Shown: piece by piece, positions 37,301 to 48,600 of the stretch
Layout: every line of letters begins with the position of its first letter
Numbering within the stretch: position 1 is the first letter of the stretch
Assembly: GCF_037975245.1 (NCBI RefSeq)
Contig: NC_092574.1
Coordinates: 16,843,213-16,907,212 of the forward strand
Origin: Apostichopus japonicus
Lineage: Eukaryota; Echinodermata; Holothuroidea; Aspidochirotida; Stichopodidae
Length of the DNA: 64,000 bases
Reading direction: 5' to 3'
Translations under genes and position numbers: made by a program
The notes under the pieces: generated by a model
Seen by the model: only the letters and a program-made list of their open reading frames with translations
Database searches by the model: none
Told to the model about the DNA's origin: nothing

Positions 37301-39882
37301 ATTGAACTGCAAATAATCTAAATCATAACATCCTTCCATTTCTTGATTTTAAAAAAAAAATATTAATAACATATTAATTTTATCGGTTAAATGAATAAGC
37401 TATCATGATTCTGCTGCAAAATGTTGATTTGTGGAAATTTAACAAGGGATCAGTTTGTCATTTTGAAACGTCTGGAAGGAGCGGTTGATCACTAAGAAAA
37501 CGTACGGATTTGAACAGTTTTATGCAAATGAAGTAAAAAATAAATCATGATGTTAAGAATTGTTAATATATTTACAGAGAAAGTTTTTGTTTTAACGAAA
37601 ACTTATATACGTTTTCATGCATAAATGACGGGCAGATGTTGGAGACTTTAAACGTCTTTGGCTTCTATACAAAAATGTCGTGAATGGTTTTCTCATGTGA
37701 ATCAAAAATGAGAAATTTTAATACCCACTCACGGCGTTCCGATGATTCCAAATCGCTCATTTTGGGGGAAAACAGCACCATGGGTTTCCAGTGAAAGCTA
37801 AAAAAAAACAGGAAGTACGATAAAGTATACGGTAAACATACGCTTCCGGTTTACGATGTCAACACGCATGCACCTGTGTGTTGTTTATTTGTACAGATCA
37901 GCAAACGACTGGTTATGACAACACATATTGTGGGCACTTGGCGCTTATGAGATTCATATATGAAGAGTGTCGGGCCTAAACTCACAATAAACCACGAAGT
38001 TATATATGTCATAATAAATGTTATTTATGTCTGATGTATGTATTAACGATGCCCATGATATCCCATCTCCCGTCACCCGACACCCAAGGTTGAACCATCT
38101 GCCATCGCCTTTGAATGGTTTCGGGGGGGGGGGGGGAGGGGGCAGCAAGCACGATTGAACCGTGCAGGTTAGCAAAACAATTTTAAAACAAAAACAGGCT
38201 ATTAAATATCAATACATTTGAAGGGTATATCCAAGCAATATTCACAGAATGGAAACTTGAAAAAAAATACGTGGGAAACTTAAAATACTGGGAGACTGCT
38301 CCAGACCTGGCAACCCCATCCTCCCGGGATGAGATGTTAAGCTAAGAAGAAAAAAAACAGCCTTTAGATGTGCAAACCGGAGATTTTATTCAACTTGACG
38401 ATCGAACTTGGAGGTAATGCCTGGCTGGCTTTTTAAATTCATGATCGAAGATGCTGCAGCTTTTTGATTGGTTGACGTATATACATACTCTCGGAGAAAC
38501 ATGCTTTGGTTAATCGATCAGAATGTAATTTCATCAATTTGGCGCTTTGAGCATTCGTGGCCTATTTTGTTTGTAACGACTACAAAGGATACCACTACTC
38601 TCCTAATTTAATGAACTGAAATTTTCGACTTGTGTAATTGATTGAATCTTACTCTATACCCGATGCAACTTTATTGACAATATAACTAGATTAAAAAGGA
38701 AAAAAAGGAAAAACTCCCAGAAAGTTTTTTTTTTTTATCATGTTAAAATTTTGACCAATTCAAATTTGTATCAATAAACTTAGCATTTTGTAAAGTTTAA
38801 TGTTTTTTTATTATCCAGAGAGCACTGTAACAAATTTATTCTTTCTTTTTTTGTTAGCGTTTATTTCGTTGTTACTTTGACCAAACCTCGTTACATCTAT
38901 TCATAATCCGATAACCCTCAATTTAACTATAAGAGATCTATGTTGTTACATAACCACGTGATTGCTACTTTACAGAAAAAAAAACAATATTTGTTTCCCC
39001 AAAAAAGTCAAGTTCATCTTTCCTTGCGTTTGTAAACCTTTCAACTGCATGTTTATGCTCTGATTATTGTAGTATTGTATATAGTTGTATTTGTATATGG
39101 TTGCAATGCATGATTTGTAGGCCTATCTATGTTGTTTTACATGAATTGGTGATATTTGTTTTGACAAAAAGAAAGAAAAAAGAAAGAAAGAGAGACTGTA
39201 AGGCTTATAGAACTCGTTACGGAACGCGGAAAAGGACAATGTTATATTTGACGACGAGAACAATTTTACGTGTTTACTTGGCAAATTGACTGTGTACAGT
39301 AGTATGGGACTATACGCAAACTATTTTGTGATAGGCAATGCACACTTGTGTTTGATGAGTTCAAATAATGTGGTGACGATATAAACATGTTTACTTTGAA
39401 GATACAAATTAATTCGGCGAGTGAGACAAAGATGTTTGTGAGTCTGTGGCGACTATATACAAACACTGTAATGCAGCACAATTAATGCATCGTAAACTAC
39501 CCTGATGCAGCCTGATATGCAGCAAGAAGTTGAAAATACAGTGTTTTTTGGGGTCACCTTTTCCCACTACTCGAAACCAAGGTTTAGTAAGTTGGGGGGG
39601 GGGGGGGGGGATATATGTACACCTCAACTTTTACCAGCTATATTGATGAAAACTAAAAGGGTTGTCTCCCACGTGATGTTAAGAAACGCTGCTTTAATAT
39701 GCCAAGAATGTTATTTATAGCCCCACCCGACCACCACCTCCATTCCTCCCGTCCCACGCTTCTCTAGTATCTGGCCCACCCTGTCGGTCTGTCCTGTCCC
39801 CCGATTCACCTTCGTTTCAGCCTATATACATATACGATCACAGTAATCATATACAGACCTATTTACAAAACAAAGTCGTGTG
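34341..39882. other. Intergenic region upstream of the VEGFR-like gene
   Basis: CpG-rich compared with the receptor's introns. No exon is supported. The first part (34.3-35.2 kb) should contain the promoter: a CCAAT box (34,401-34,405) lies about 60 bp upstream of the start codon, and I see no clear TATA box. Further on are one SINE-like copy (36.65-36.94 kb) and poly-C/poly-G tracts at 35,917, 38,122 and 39,594. Just left of the SINE, 36,487-36,620 is GC-rich and contains CCGCCACTG, which resembles a hAT terminus, but no partner end was found. Confidence 0.45.
36647..36935 (-). repeat. SINE-like repeat with (AAT)n tail, copy 1
   Basis: On the plus strand the copy starts with (ATT)n, then TTTCTATAGCGCCTTATCC and AAATTGCTCTAAGG, then an AT-rich body. 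On the minus strand it therefore ends in an (AAT)n tail, as many LINE-mobilised SINEs do. It is very similar to 62,222-62,495 over about 270 bp. A shorter relative on the plus strand is at 59,097-59,210. Confidence 0.75.
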
Positions 39883-40402
39883 GTCTGAATCAGGGGCGTC
39901 AATCCGATTTGAAACGTGGGGGGGGGGGGACGTAATCGATTCGAGTATTCCGGCCGTAAGTACTATCTAAGCGGAGCGCCACTATTAGTTGGCGCGCAGC
40001 GTACCAAGAAAATTTCAGATTTCAATACCTGCTAGATCGCTGGAGATGGCACTTGCCAGGCTGGATAGCAGCCATCTAGTTGCGTGATTTCGGGAGAAAA
40101 TTACAAATTCGTCACTCAGGAAATCTGCAATAAAGTTCATGCGACCTTCCTTTTTTGGTGGATTATTTCTTTTATTAGTGATATCAATTGACATGAACAT
40201 TAGAACCCAGTGCAAGTTGACAAATGATGCGGCGAACTGGAACCCCAGCCCCATTTTGCCCTATGTTTCAGGATAGAATACCCCATTTGATCGAACCCAT
40301 GACAACTAACAATCTGTGAATAAATTTACTTCGAAATGGGCACATTATATTGCACCAAGTCGGTCAAGGATTGACCCCAGGGCCTCAGATATAGGCCTAT
40401 TG

Positions 40403-40764
40403 CAGGGGTGGGCAACCTCTTTGAATAAATGGGCCAGATTTTAGGAGTGAAAGATTGACAGGGCCGCACCTAACCAACGACCTGCTGTTGATTTCAAACC
40501 TTTGATTCCAAGGACGTTCAAGCAATAGGAATGTGTACTTAATCTGTATTCACAAAAACATAATGTCAATACAGTCCAGTTGATAATTAATGGTGATAAT
40601 AGACCAACCTGACAGCATCATTAGTGCAGATAAATTCTTAGCAGCTAGCTCGTTTTTGGTGATGATGTAAAATAGATTGATTTTTTTCTTTTTCTTGAGA
40701 CATCTCACGGGCCGCAAAAAAATCACTGGCGGGCCGCATGTGGCCCGCAGGTTGCCCACCCCTG
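40403..40764. mobile_element. Nested hAT MITE, CAGGGGTGGGCAACC type
   Basis: The ends CAGGGGTGGGCAACCT / AGGTTGCCCACCCCTG are a perfect 16-bp inverted repeat. The interior shows the GGGCCGCA...TGCGGCC-like subterminal words known from this widespread hAT type. The flanks GCCTATTG and GTCTATAG agree at 6 of 8 positions, an eroded target duplication. It is inserted in the larger hAT element and is therefore younger than it. Confidence 0.85.
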
Positions 40765-41286
40765 GTCTATAGGAACGATGTCCCAAAATGTCCCCGGACA
40801 TAAAGGCGAAGGAAGCTATCCGCCGCGACTGCATGTGAGTTTCTCGACTTGCCGTCCTGGGAGTCATAGCACAAAATGGTGCATTTCCTCATACGCCATT
40901 ATTAATAATTTAAATAACTAACTAATTAGGCACAGCCCAGATCCGAGTTCGTATATCGAGCTTAGCGCAAACTTGGCCAAAAGTCGTCAAACGCCAGCAT
41001 GTTAAACCAGGTTGCTAGGTCTACGAGAATACATTTCTATGAAATTTGAAACAAGGATGGCAAGACAAACCACTTTAATTATGTTTTCAGGACCTCACAC
41101 ATGCGCATGTATCGTCAGACTTAGAATAGGTCCCATGTGAGTGGTGACTAAAGTGATGAAAGCATCCAAATAAATCAGTGGTTGTTCGTTGGAGTCCTCA
41201 CGCAAGTTACCTCGGTTGCTAGGTGGATCTGCATCTGGTAATCGGGTGAATTCTGGTCGGAGCGTACTATGTAACCACCGTGTACC

Positions 41287-41929
41287 CAGGGACGTAGCTA
41301 AGGCCTGATGATTGGGGGGGGGGGGGTAGTGGCTGAAAATCGGTTTTGAAGACAGAAACTTCCGACTGCTGCTTTGTACCCCCACCCTCGCGCTATTCGT
41401 CAACGATACGGTCAGTGTCAGTCAGAAAACCCAATCTTTCGCGACTGCACTTTTGTTCCGAACTTTTTGCGATACAGTTGTACCCACTGGCACTCATGCA
41501 TGCGATGTAAAAACCGATGCGTGCCTATATGATATGCACATTATCATGTGGAACGCGCGCGTAGCGCTCGAAAATACTTGATTATATTTTTCGGGCAAGT
41601 CGTTACATCCCCCCCCCCAAAAAAATCAAATTGGACTTCTACGCCTATGACGGTAGTTCTATTAGGCATTTTTTTGTAGTATTCAAAATCATACGAAGTT
41701 TTGTACGGTGGAGTATAAGAATCGCGAGATAAAATTTCCCAAAGCGGCAAGGAAAACGTGGTAAATTTTTTTAGGTCATGCACTATCACAGGGATAAATG
41801 AATAGGCCTAGATAAACTAGAGTGCGACAGTCGGAAATTCCGACTGCCGCACTCCAATTTTCCAACTAGCGTCAGTTTTACCAAGTTTGTGGGTGAGACA
41901 CCCCACACCCCCCTCTAGCGACGTCCCTG
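41287..41929. mobile_element. Nested hAT MITE, CAGGGACGTAGCTA type
   Basis: A 643-bp element with ends CAGGGACGTAGCTA... / ...CTAGCGACGTCCCTG and a perfect 8-bp target duplication CGTGTACC (41,279-41,286 and 41,930-41,937). It has a poly-G tract just inside the left end and poly-C stretches inside. A hairpin of GAGTGCG.CAGTCGGAA with its inverse lies at about 41,819-41,855. No transposase. The intact duplication suggests that it is fairly recent. Confidence 0.85.
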
Positions 41930-42209
41930 CGTGTACCCAGTGTTCTCACTGTGGAGTAAACTCCGGTATCACTCAACAACAAGGTAACATGGGATGCGCT
42001 GCCACGGAATATGCTCCCTATTTCATTTTCCCCAATATTAGGGAACGGGCACAGTCTTTGAAACACCATCTACAACTAAACAACAACTATGTACAGGCTT
42101 TGGCTCTAGCTATGAAGTACTGTCTCTTATGATAATGACGGAGCGCACTAGTTTTCTACTGGAATCGCCCGAAGATGCAGCGTCTGTAATCCGAGGAACC
42201 AACGAACTT

Positions 42210-42636
42210 CTATGCTAACTCCTCAGGCTTCAACTGGGCTAGACGTTCGCGGTGAATATGGCACACCATCACATGGTTCAGCCTCTGTTGAGTCATGATG
42301 CTCCGTAGCCTTGTCTTCAAACGCCTCAGAGCACTAAAAGATCTCTCGGCTTCCGTCGAACTGGCGGAGGAGACGAGGAGCAACCGCAAGAGAGCTTCGA
42401 CTTCACCAAACATAGCCCGTACCGCTGGATTCATCGACTTGAATATTTGTCTATACCCTTCAACCGACGACGAATGGAACTGGCCTCGAAAGAAAGGCAG
42501 ACTAAGCTTAAGATTGTTGGAGAGCTCAGGGTACCAACTCACGAGATCTGGGTGGAATTCTCCATTCAGCAACATTGAGTGATATTCGATGATATGAATC
42601 CTGAGATGTGTAAGCCCTAACCAAATAGAGCCACGA
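42210..42636 (-). pseudogene. hAT transposase C-terminal fragment
   Basis: Minus-strand open frame that ends with a stop at 42,210. The conserved part, SSTEAERSFSALRRLKTRLR and the following RLNHVMVCHIHRERL, is the classic hAT C-terminal dimerisation region found in ZMYM1-like and other domesticated or active hAT proteins. Upstream the frame is closed by a stop near 42,639. The DDE catalytic core, the large insertion domain and the BED/MYM zinc finger are all absent, so the protein cannot be an active transposase. The Met at 42,575 is not a meaningful start. The fragment belongs to the deleted hAT element around it. Confidence 0.88.
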
Positions 42637-43487
42637 AACTACTCTTTTTCCAAATGTGTGGGGGACATTTGATATTGTTTCCCCCACCCATCGAAATGTG
42701 GGGGGACGTGTCCCCCCGCCCCCCCCTGGATTGACGCCCATGGTCTGAATACTCACCTATACGGGGACCTACGAAATACAGTATTGAATTACATTATATA
42801 TTAAATTATATCACATATAATACATGCAGCATTATACGTCAAAGATTAGCTTCAGTTTGCAACATAACATGTGTATATAAATTGTATTTTGAATAATTTA
42901 CCAATAAATATCATATTGACACAGCTCTACGGTAGTATATTTTTCAAACATGTACCGATAGTAAGGGACGCGTTTGGGAATTTCAACATTTACAAACACT
43001 GTCCGATGGAGCATTAAATTGAAATGTTTTAAGAACTAATATTCATATGCCGGTTTTCAGTGATGTTAAATAAACAATACAATTGCCTCGCGGAGCATGT
43101 TTATCACAACGGAAATAACACGAAAAACAAAACACAAACTTACATATTCCATACATGAATGCGCTAAATGTGACGATGCCATTATTTTGTGACGAACTGT
43201 GTTAAAAATAATAGAATAATTTTTGTTTTTGTATTGCGGATATACATATTTAATAACATAACCACTAATGGCTATAATTAACTCATGCATCGTGTTTTGT
43301 CCCGAGGCGGTCGTATATAGGGGTATCTACGGTCATAACACATGTAATGTAATATAAATAATGGAGATACTAGGCCCATATATTTATTCCGATTCTATGA
43401 ACGGATGTGGTATTGACTTAGGATTGAGGTTAGGAAGGGGAGGGGAGGGGGCTGGGGTTGGGGATGTCGTTCTCGACCTGATACAAA

Positions 43488-43583
43488 ATTCAAAAGTATT
43501 TTCAAAAGTATTTTCAAAAGTATTTTCAAAAGTATTTTCAAAAGTATTTCCAAAAGTATTTTCAAAAGTATTTTCAAAAGTAT
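43488..43583. repeat. 12-bp tandem repeat, about 8 units
   Basis: The unit AAAAGTATTTTC is repeated about eight times with one C variant (TATTTCC). Both strands stay open through it (SKVF on plus, KILL on minus) only because 12 is a multiple of 3. It directly abuts the 5' end of a tRNA-derived SINE. Confidence 0.9.
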
Positions 43584-43820
43584 GGCGGAGTGTATGGCCT
43601 AGTGGTTAACGCCGGCGTCTCCCAGTCATGAGATCCCCGGTTCGATTCCCCGCCGACAGCAATGTGTGTCGTCTGGCAAGGGTGTTGTTCAATAACAACT
43701 TCCCGACATGGACGTTAAATGGATGTGTGCCGAGAGATTGGCTTCGGTCAGCTTGCGAGTCTATAAGCCTGCATGGCTTCTTTCGCGAGTTTCTGCTTGC
43801 GGGAAGATCACATATACATA
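43584..43820 (+). repeat. tRNA-derived SINE, copy 2 (better preserved)
   Basis: The head is tRNA-like: A-box TGGCCTAGTGGTTAACGCC and B-box GGTTCGATTCC, with 5' GGCGG able to pair with CCGCC after the B-box. The body shares CTTCGGTCAGCTTGCGAG, GCATGGCTTCTTTCGCGAGT and CTGCTTGCGGGAAGATCA with the copy at 27,285. The sequence continues well past a tRNA 3' end into the SINE body, so I call a SINE rather than a tRNA gene. Confidence 0.82.
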
Positions 43821-44374
43821 CATATTTATTATCACAACCTTCTGTTTAGACCTAATTATGTACGTAATTAGCATCAGCTGATCAGCAAGCACCATTTCAC
43901 GCCAAACATTATAATTTTCCATGTGTGAGTATAACCCTGAAGACTGTTCCTACCGGATCGCCTCCAACGACCCCATTGTCGCATGCCCTCCTTTATAATA
44001 TCCTGGATTCGCCCCTGTATCAGTGAACTTGACCAGACAGGCATGAAGACTAGCAAATCAGCAGCTTCCCGTAAGAAATATAAAAAGATAGAAAATGGTG
44101 ATGTAGAAAATCGTAACCACGTGACATTGCCCAAGAGTTTGCACGTTAAGATGTGACTTATTCAAGATGTATTATGGTGTTTAAAGCTCATTCATTAAAA
44201 GAGAGAAAAATTGGTGAATAATCTGCAGCGGAGCATTTCTAAATCTCGAAATGTTTTAATTAATGTATCTGGCAATAGTAGAGGTGAGTGAGGGTTTGTT
44301 TGAGAAAACATAAACAGGGGACTAAAGCATAAACAGGGGAATCCCTAGCAAACGCTATATTGTTACATATCCAT

Positions 44375-44430
44375 GGCTTGTATAGCTTGTATAATCCAGA
44401 GGTCCATGGTTCGAATCCCGATCTGGCCAA
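44375..44430 (+). repeat. tRNA-like fragment (B-box)
   Basis: GGTCCATGGTTCGAATCCCG has a consensus pol III B-box. No matching A-box or cloverleaf is evident. Probably a SINE head remnant of a different family. Confidence 0.35.
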
Positions 44431-45557
44431 ACATCATTCTTTGCTCTTTTCAACTTTTTTCGTTATAGCTCACATGAATGTTCGGTTTGCATTATATTAT
44501 GTATGTTGCAAATTCATCATACTATAGATTTGTGGACATCCTGCAGGGAGTGAATAGTTGAGACCAGTATATATATTCAAGTCCTCGAGTCCAGCTCCAG
44601 TCTGATTAATTTCGAGGCAAGTTCGAATCCAGAGCAGGTCGAATCCTAGACAAGTTCTGGTAATGTGAAGTGTACGCCTTGTGAGTTACGGTATATAGCC
44701 TATAATATTTTTACGTTATATTCCAGGTGTTAACAATTTAAGGAAATTTGATGTACCCCTAATTCTCACGTATCTTCGATTACTTTGACTATATACAGAC
44801 AAATAACCAGAAAGTAGGTGAAACCGAGCAAACATTCGGATACGAAGCAAGTTAATATGACATATACAGTGTTAACGTACAGTAAGAACTATATATATGT
44901 CAGGAAGTTATAATTATATATTATGCCGTCGTTATAGCTTATTTGCAACCTACACAACCGGAACAATCATTCCACAATTTGTCGACAATTATTTAACTTT
45001 TGTAAGAAAGTTGGCAACATTATGATTGTTTACATTATAATATGTGAGCACGCGTCAAACCATGCAAGATATACTGTGTTAATGTGGTTTTCCTCACTGC
45101 TATACGTATTCTTCGTCATAAGTCATTGCACCTGTCGAATTGCTTACAAATAATTCATTCTCGAATCTCGATTCATCTTCGACTGATCCATTTGTTGAAT
45201 GGCACTATTTAGATGTTCAAATTTGCACATTATACACGGCACACACAATCTGGGTCGGTGATTAGGCTTAAAAACAGTATAGTTGCTTTAAAATCATTAA
45301 TTTGGGCTCTAAGAGAAACTTGTGTTCCAAATGGTGTTATGATATATCATGGTACTTCATGCATTGCCATATAAATAGGTCATTGCTATATATATAAACA
45401 GGTCAAGTGAGCCAATCAGGTGTGCTTATACGTTTGAAAAAAAGTTCACTTAAAAAAGGAGACAATTCGAATTTTCATCTTTTTCTTTCCTGTCTGTTGG
45501 TGTTTCCGTCTTATTCTTCCTTTGTTGTTGTTGTTTCCTGTCTTCCTCACAAGTGAT

Positions 45558-45601
45558 AATTAATTGAGCCTGGTTGCGCAATTAATAGAGCCTGGTTGCG
45601 C
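45558..45601. repeat. 22-bp tandem duplication
   Basis: AATTAATTGAGCCTGGTTGC and AATTAATAGAGCCTGGTTGC, each followed by GC, stand head to tail with a single mismatch. Confidence 0.85.
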
Positions 45602-48600
45602 TTCCGCAAAGGTAATTGAGACTTTAGTAAAATTGTCCAAAGTTAGGCTTTTATTTATCCAGCAATGAGTGAGTTTTGCAGAGTCAAGTCATGTAGATAA
45701 TATCGTCTTGACTTATCCGAGGTGATAATTGCATCAGCTAACTTCATAAACAACCTCATTTAATAGAAGAATTAATCAGATGTGTTATACTTGTTAGAAA
45801 ATATGTTCGTATATCTCCCAGCCGTATACGTTGCTTCCATGTTCGACCAGGGTTAACAACTCCCTGCATCGACCCATTTCGATATAAATTTGGTAGAAAA
45901 CGACCTCCACCAGTGGTGTGCATTACCATCTTTCCGAAAGACATATCAGATTTTGCCGAAACCGGCGGGAGGTGTTAACGTGGACTACTTTCATGGTATT
46001 ACCCTAGGGGTAATACTCCGATGGTGTCGGATTCAAATCAACATGTACACAGCACAAGCCTTTTAAACGCCTCTCATAAATTTTCGAAGGGAGTGTGGCG
46101 CTCATTATAACAGCCTGAAGTGGGCGGAGACGAAGTTCAATTTTATGGTGTTTGTCTTGTGCTGCTTGTAAGTGTGTCGCTCTCGTGCACGCGTGTCGGT
46201 TCTTCATAGGACGCGGTGACTATAGAATATAATACCCCTTCTAATACAGAGTCAGGGTTACGCTGTTGCCGATACCATCCCTTGCAAGGTTACATGAATT
46301 TGATAATAGATGTAGCTTTACTACCAAAGGCAGTTCCAATCGTGAATATCTCTCTGAGAGAACAAACAGATGGAGTTGATTAAAAACTTCAAAATCGAGC
46401 CCAGCACGCGAACAGATCCAACAAGTTTTCCCTGTATCATCCTTTTATTAGTATTATTTTATTAGGGTAACTTTTGCGGTTTTTGCAAGATTCCGACGTG
46501 CGCGTGTGGACGGACGGGTAAGATTACATTTCCTTCCGGTAATGTGTATCTGCTCGCAGGTCGAGCTGTGATGGCGATAGGACGTTTGATGTAGGCTCCA
46601 GCTAGCAGAGTGATGATGGTGGATCATGGACTAAATAAGTTCCGCCCCCCCCCCAAAAAAAAAACCAACAAAATGTTCATCTAACGGATGGTTGCTCGAA
46701 AATATTAAATGATCGCATTACCACAACGTAGGGATACCGTATTTCCACGACGTTCTCGGATATTTGGGCTAGTGCATATATTTCAAATTGTGCTTGGTCG
46801 GGGCGGGGTTGGGGGGGGGGGTAATCTTTCGATCACCATGATAATTTATCTTAGTATGAGGTCATCACCATGACATTCACCTAACTTTATTCTTCCATCC
46901 ATTCCGTGAAAGTCTTCGGTGTGCGGTGAAGTCATGCATGCAGGTGACGTTTTGCCAAACGCAGCTAAAAATATAAAAATAAAGTTTACAACCCTCCCGT
47001 CCCCTCCGATATGATTTGGATTTCTTTTTTTCAGCCTTTACTTGTTTTCACAAACAGGCCTCCTTGGGTATCTTAAACTTGATGTCTCTGACGTTTGTGC
47101 CCGATGCGCTGTCTACTCATAAATATATGACGTCAGTGCAGTCAATTTCTGACGTCCAATCGGATGTCGCCCTTTACACGTGGATATTATGTTGTGTTAT
47201 GACGTATCAATGAAGTGTTACGAGATATCGTAAAGGAAACTCATAAATGAAGGTACCTAATGATCTTCACCTTAGAGCCCCACTTAAGAATCTATAAATG
47301 ATTTAACATTATCTCCAAGTCTCTACTTTGGACAATTATAATGCATCTATAACCACATCCCGGAAATTGACTGCAAGGATATTATATTCGCAAAGTTTGT
47401 ATAATCAAAATAATACTTGGCAAGTGCATAGTATATTCCCAACATTGTTATTCAATTATAAAGGTTGATATCTTGAAATCCATTCTATGACCTATTCCAT
47501 CATGTTTCAAATGAAATGGAGTGTGATTCCGAGTTTCACGTTACGAAGCGCAGCCTGCGCCTAAGTATCTATAGGGATCGCCATCAACGCACTGATTATA
47601 GCTCTGATAAAAAAATGCTTATATACCGCCAGTGGTTCGCGACCTCCCCCCGCCCCGACCCCGTTTACATGAATGTCTAGACGAAAACATTAATCGAACG
47701 GACGCATTCTTTCATCTTGACAAAAGCAATAACAAAGGACGAGACATCTTTATTTTGGTTTGGAAGTTTTCATTCGCTCGATCTCTGCGAAAAATGGACC
47801 AAACTTTTTGAGGAAAAAGTACATCGTCGTGATCGGTGTGATTGTATACTCTAAACAACTTTACACAAAAACGATTATAGAGTGATAATTCTATAGGGCC
47901 TACCTATGGACACACCGGTAAACAAATATTCCAAAAGGAAAATTCTAATTACTCGTTAATACTCCAGACGGAAAGGATAGTTCCTATCCCAATTAGTAAA
48001 AGTTTTCCTTTTTATACTATTACTTACCCCACGTTATAGACCAAAACAGCGATGAATGTTACGTAATACCATCCTAATATCGTCCTCGCTGAAGTGTGTT
48101 TTATAACCCATTAGATATACCATGGACGTATAACCCTGGCAGGGTAATTTACCATGTATGTATGCATGTATGTATGCATCGTCTGTCACATGTATAAACA
48201 ATGACTTCCTCTAAAGTGCAAACAATTCTATGCGGAAGATGCAAAAACAAGTTGACTAATTTCGTGCTCATGATTTTAGAATCTGAAAGTATTCCAGTTA
48301 TCGCGTAAATACTGAAGCATAAAACATTTTGAATTGATTTTGATAACTTTTTCCATGCTAATTGATACCAAAACTGCAGAACGATGTTATTTATAAAAAG
48401 ATGATTTTTTATAAATTTTATATGTTTTGGTCAAAAACACCTCTATCAGTCCAGGTTGTACTTTCTATACATCATGTCATTTTTGAGAGACGACCCCTTT
48501 AAACATCTGAGGCTGGATTGTTAAGTCTAACAAATATAAGCTTAGGTCAGTTTCTCAGATGCATATATCGTGGTAGTATAAATGTTTCTGTATACCTACT

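Larger units (their letters stand above)
39891..42742 (-). mobile_element. hAT transposon, internally deleted, host of two nested elements
   Basis: A 2,852-bp element with ends CAGGGGCGTCAATCC... / ...GGATTGACGCCCATG and a perfect 8-bp target duplication GTCTGAAT (39,883-39,890 and 42,743-42,750). It contains a C-terminal fragment of a hAT transposase on the minus strand (42,210-42,636). Only about 100-170 bp separate that fragment from the right end, so the N-terminal and catalytic parts are missing. The subterminal core (39,962-40,060) matches that of the two hAT MITEs at 9,044 and 15,173. Two other hAT-type elements have inserted into it. Confidence 0.9.

Noticed and set aside
43361-43609. 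Repeat protein FSKVFSKVF... (and its minus-strand counterpart KILLKILL...)
   Set aside because: It is only the translation of a 12-bp tandem repeat. Both strands are open because the unit is divisible by three.
43584-43660. Functional tRNA gene
   Set aside because: A- and B-boxes are good, but the sequence continues into a body shared with another copy, there is no terminator after the tRNA-like part, and the anticodon arm is not clean. A SINE explains it better.
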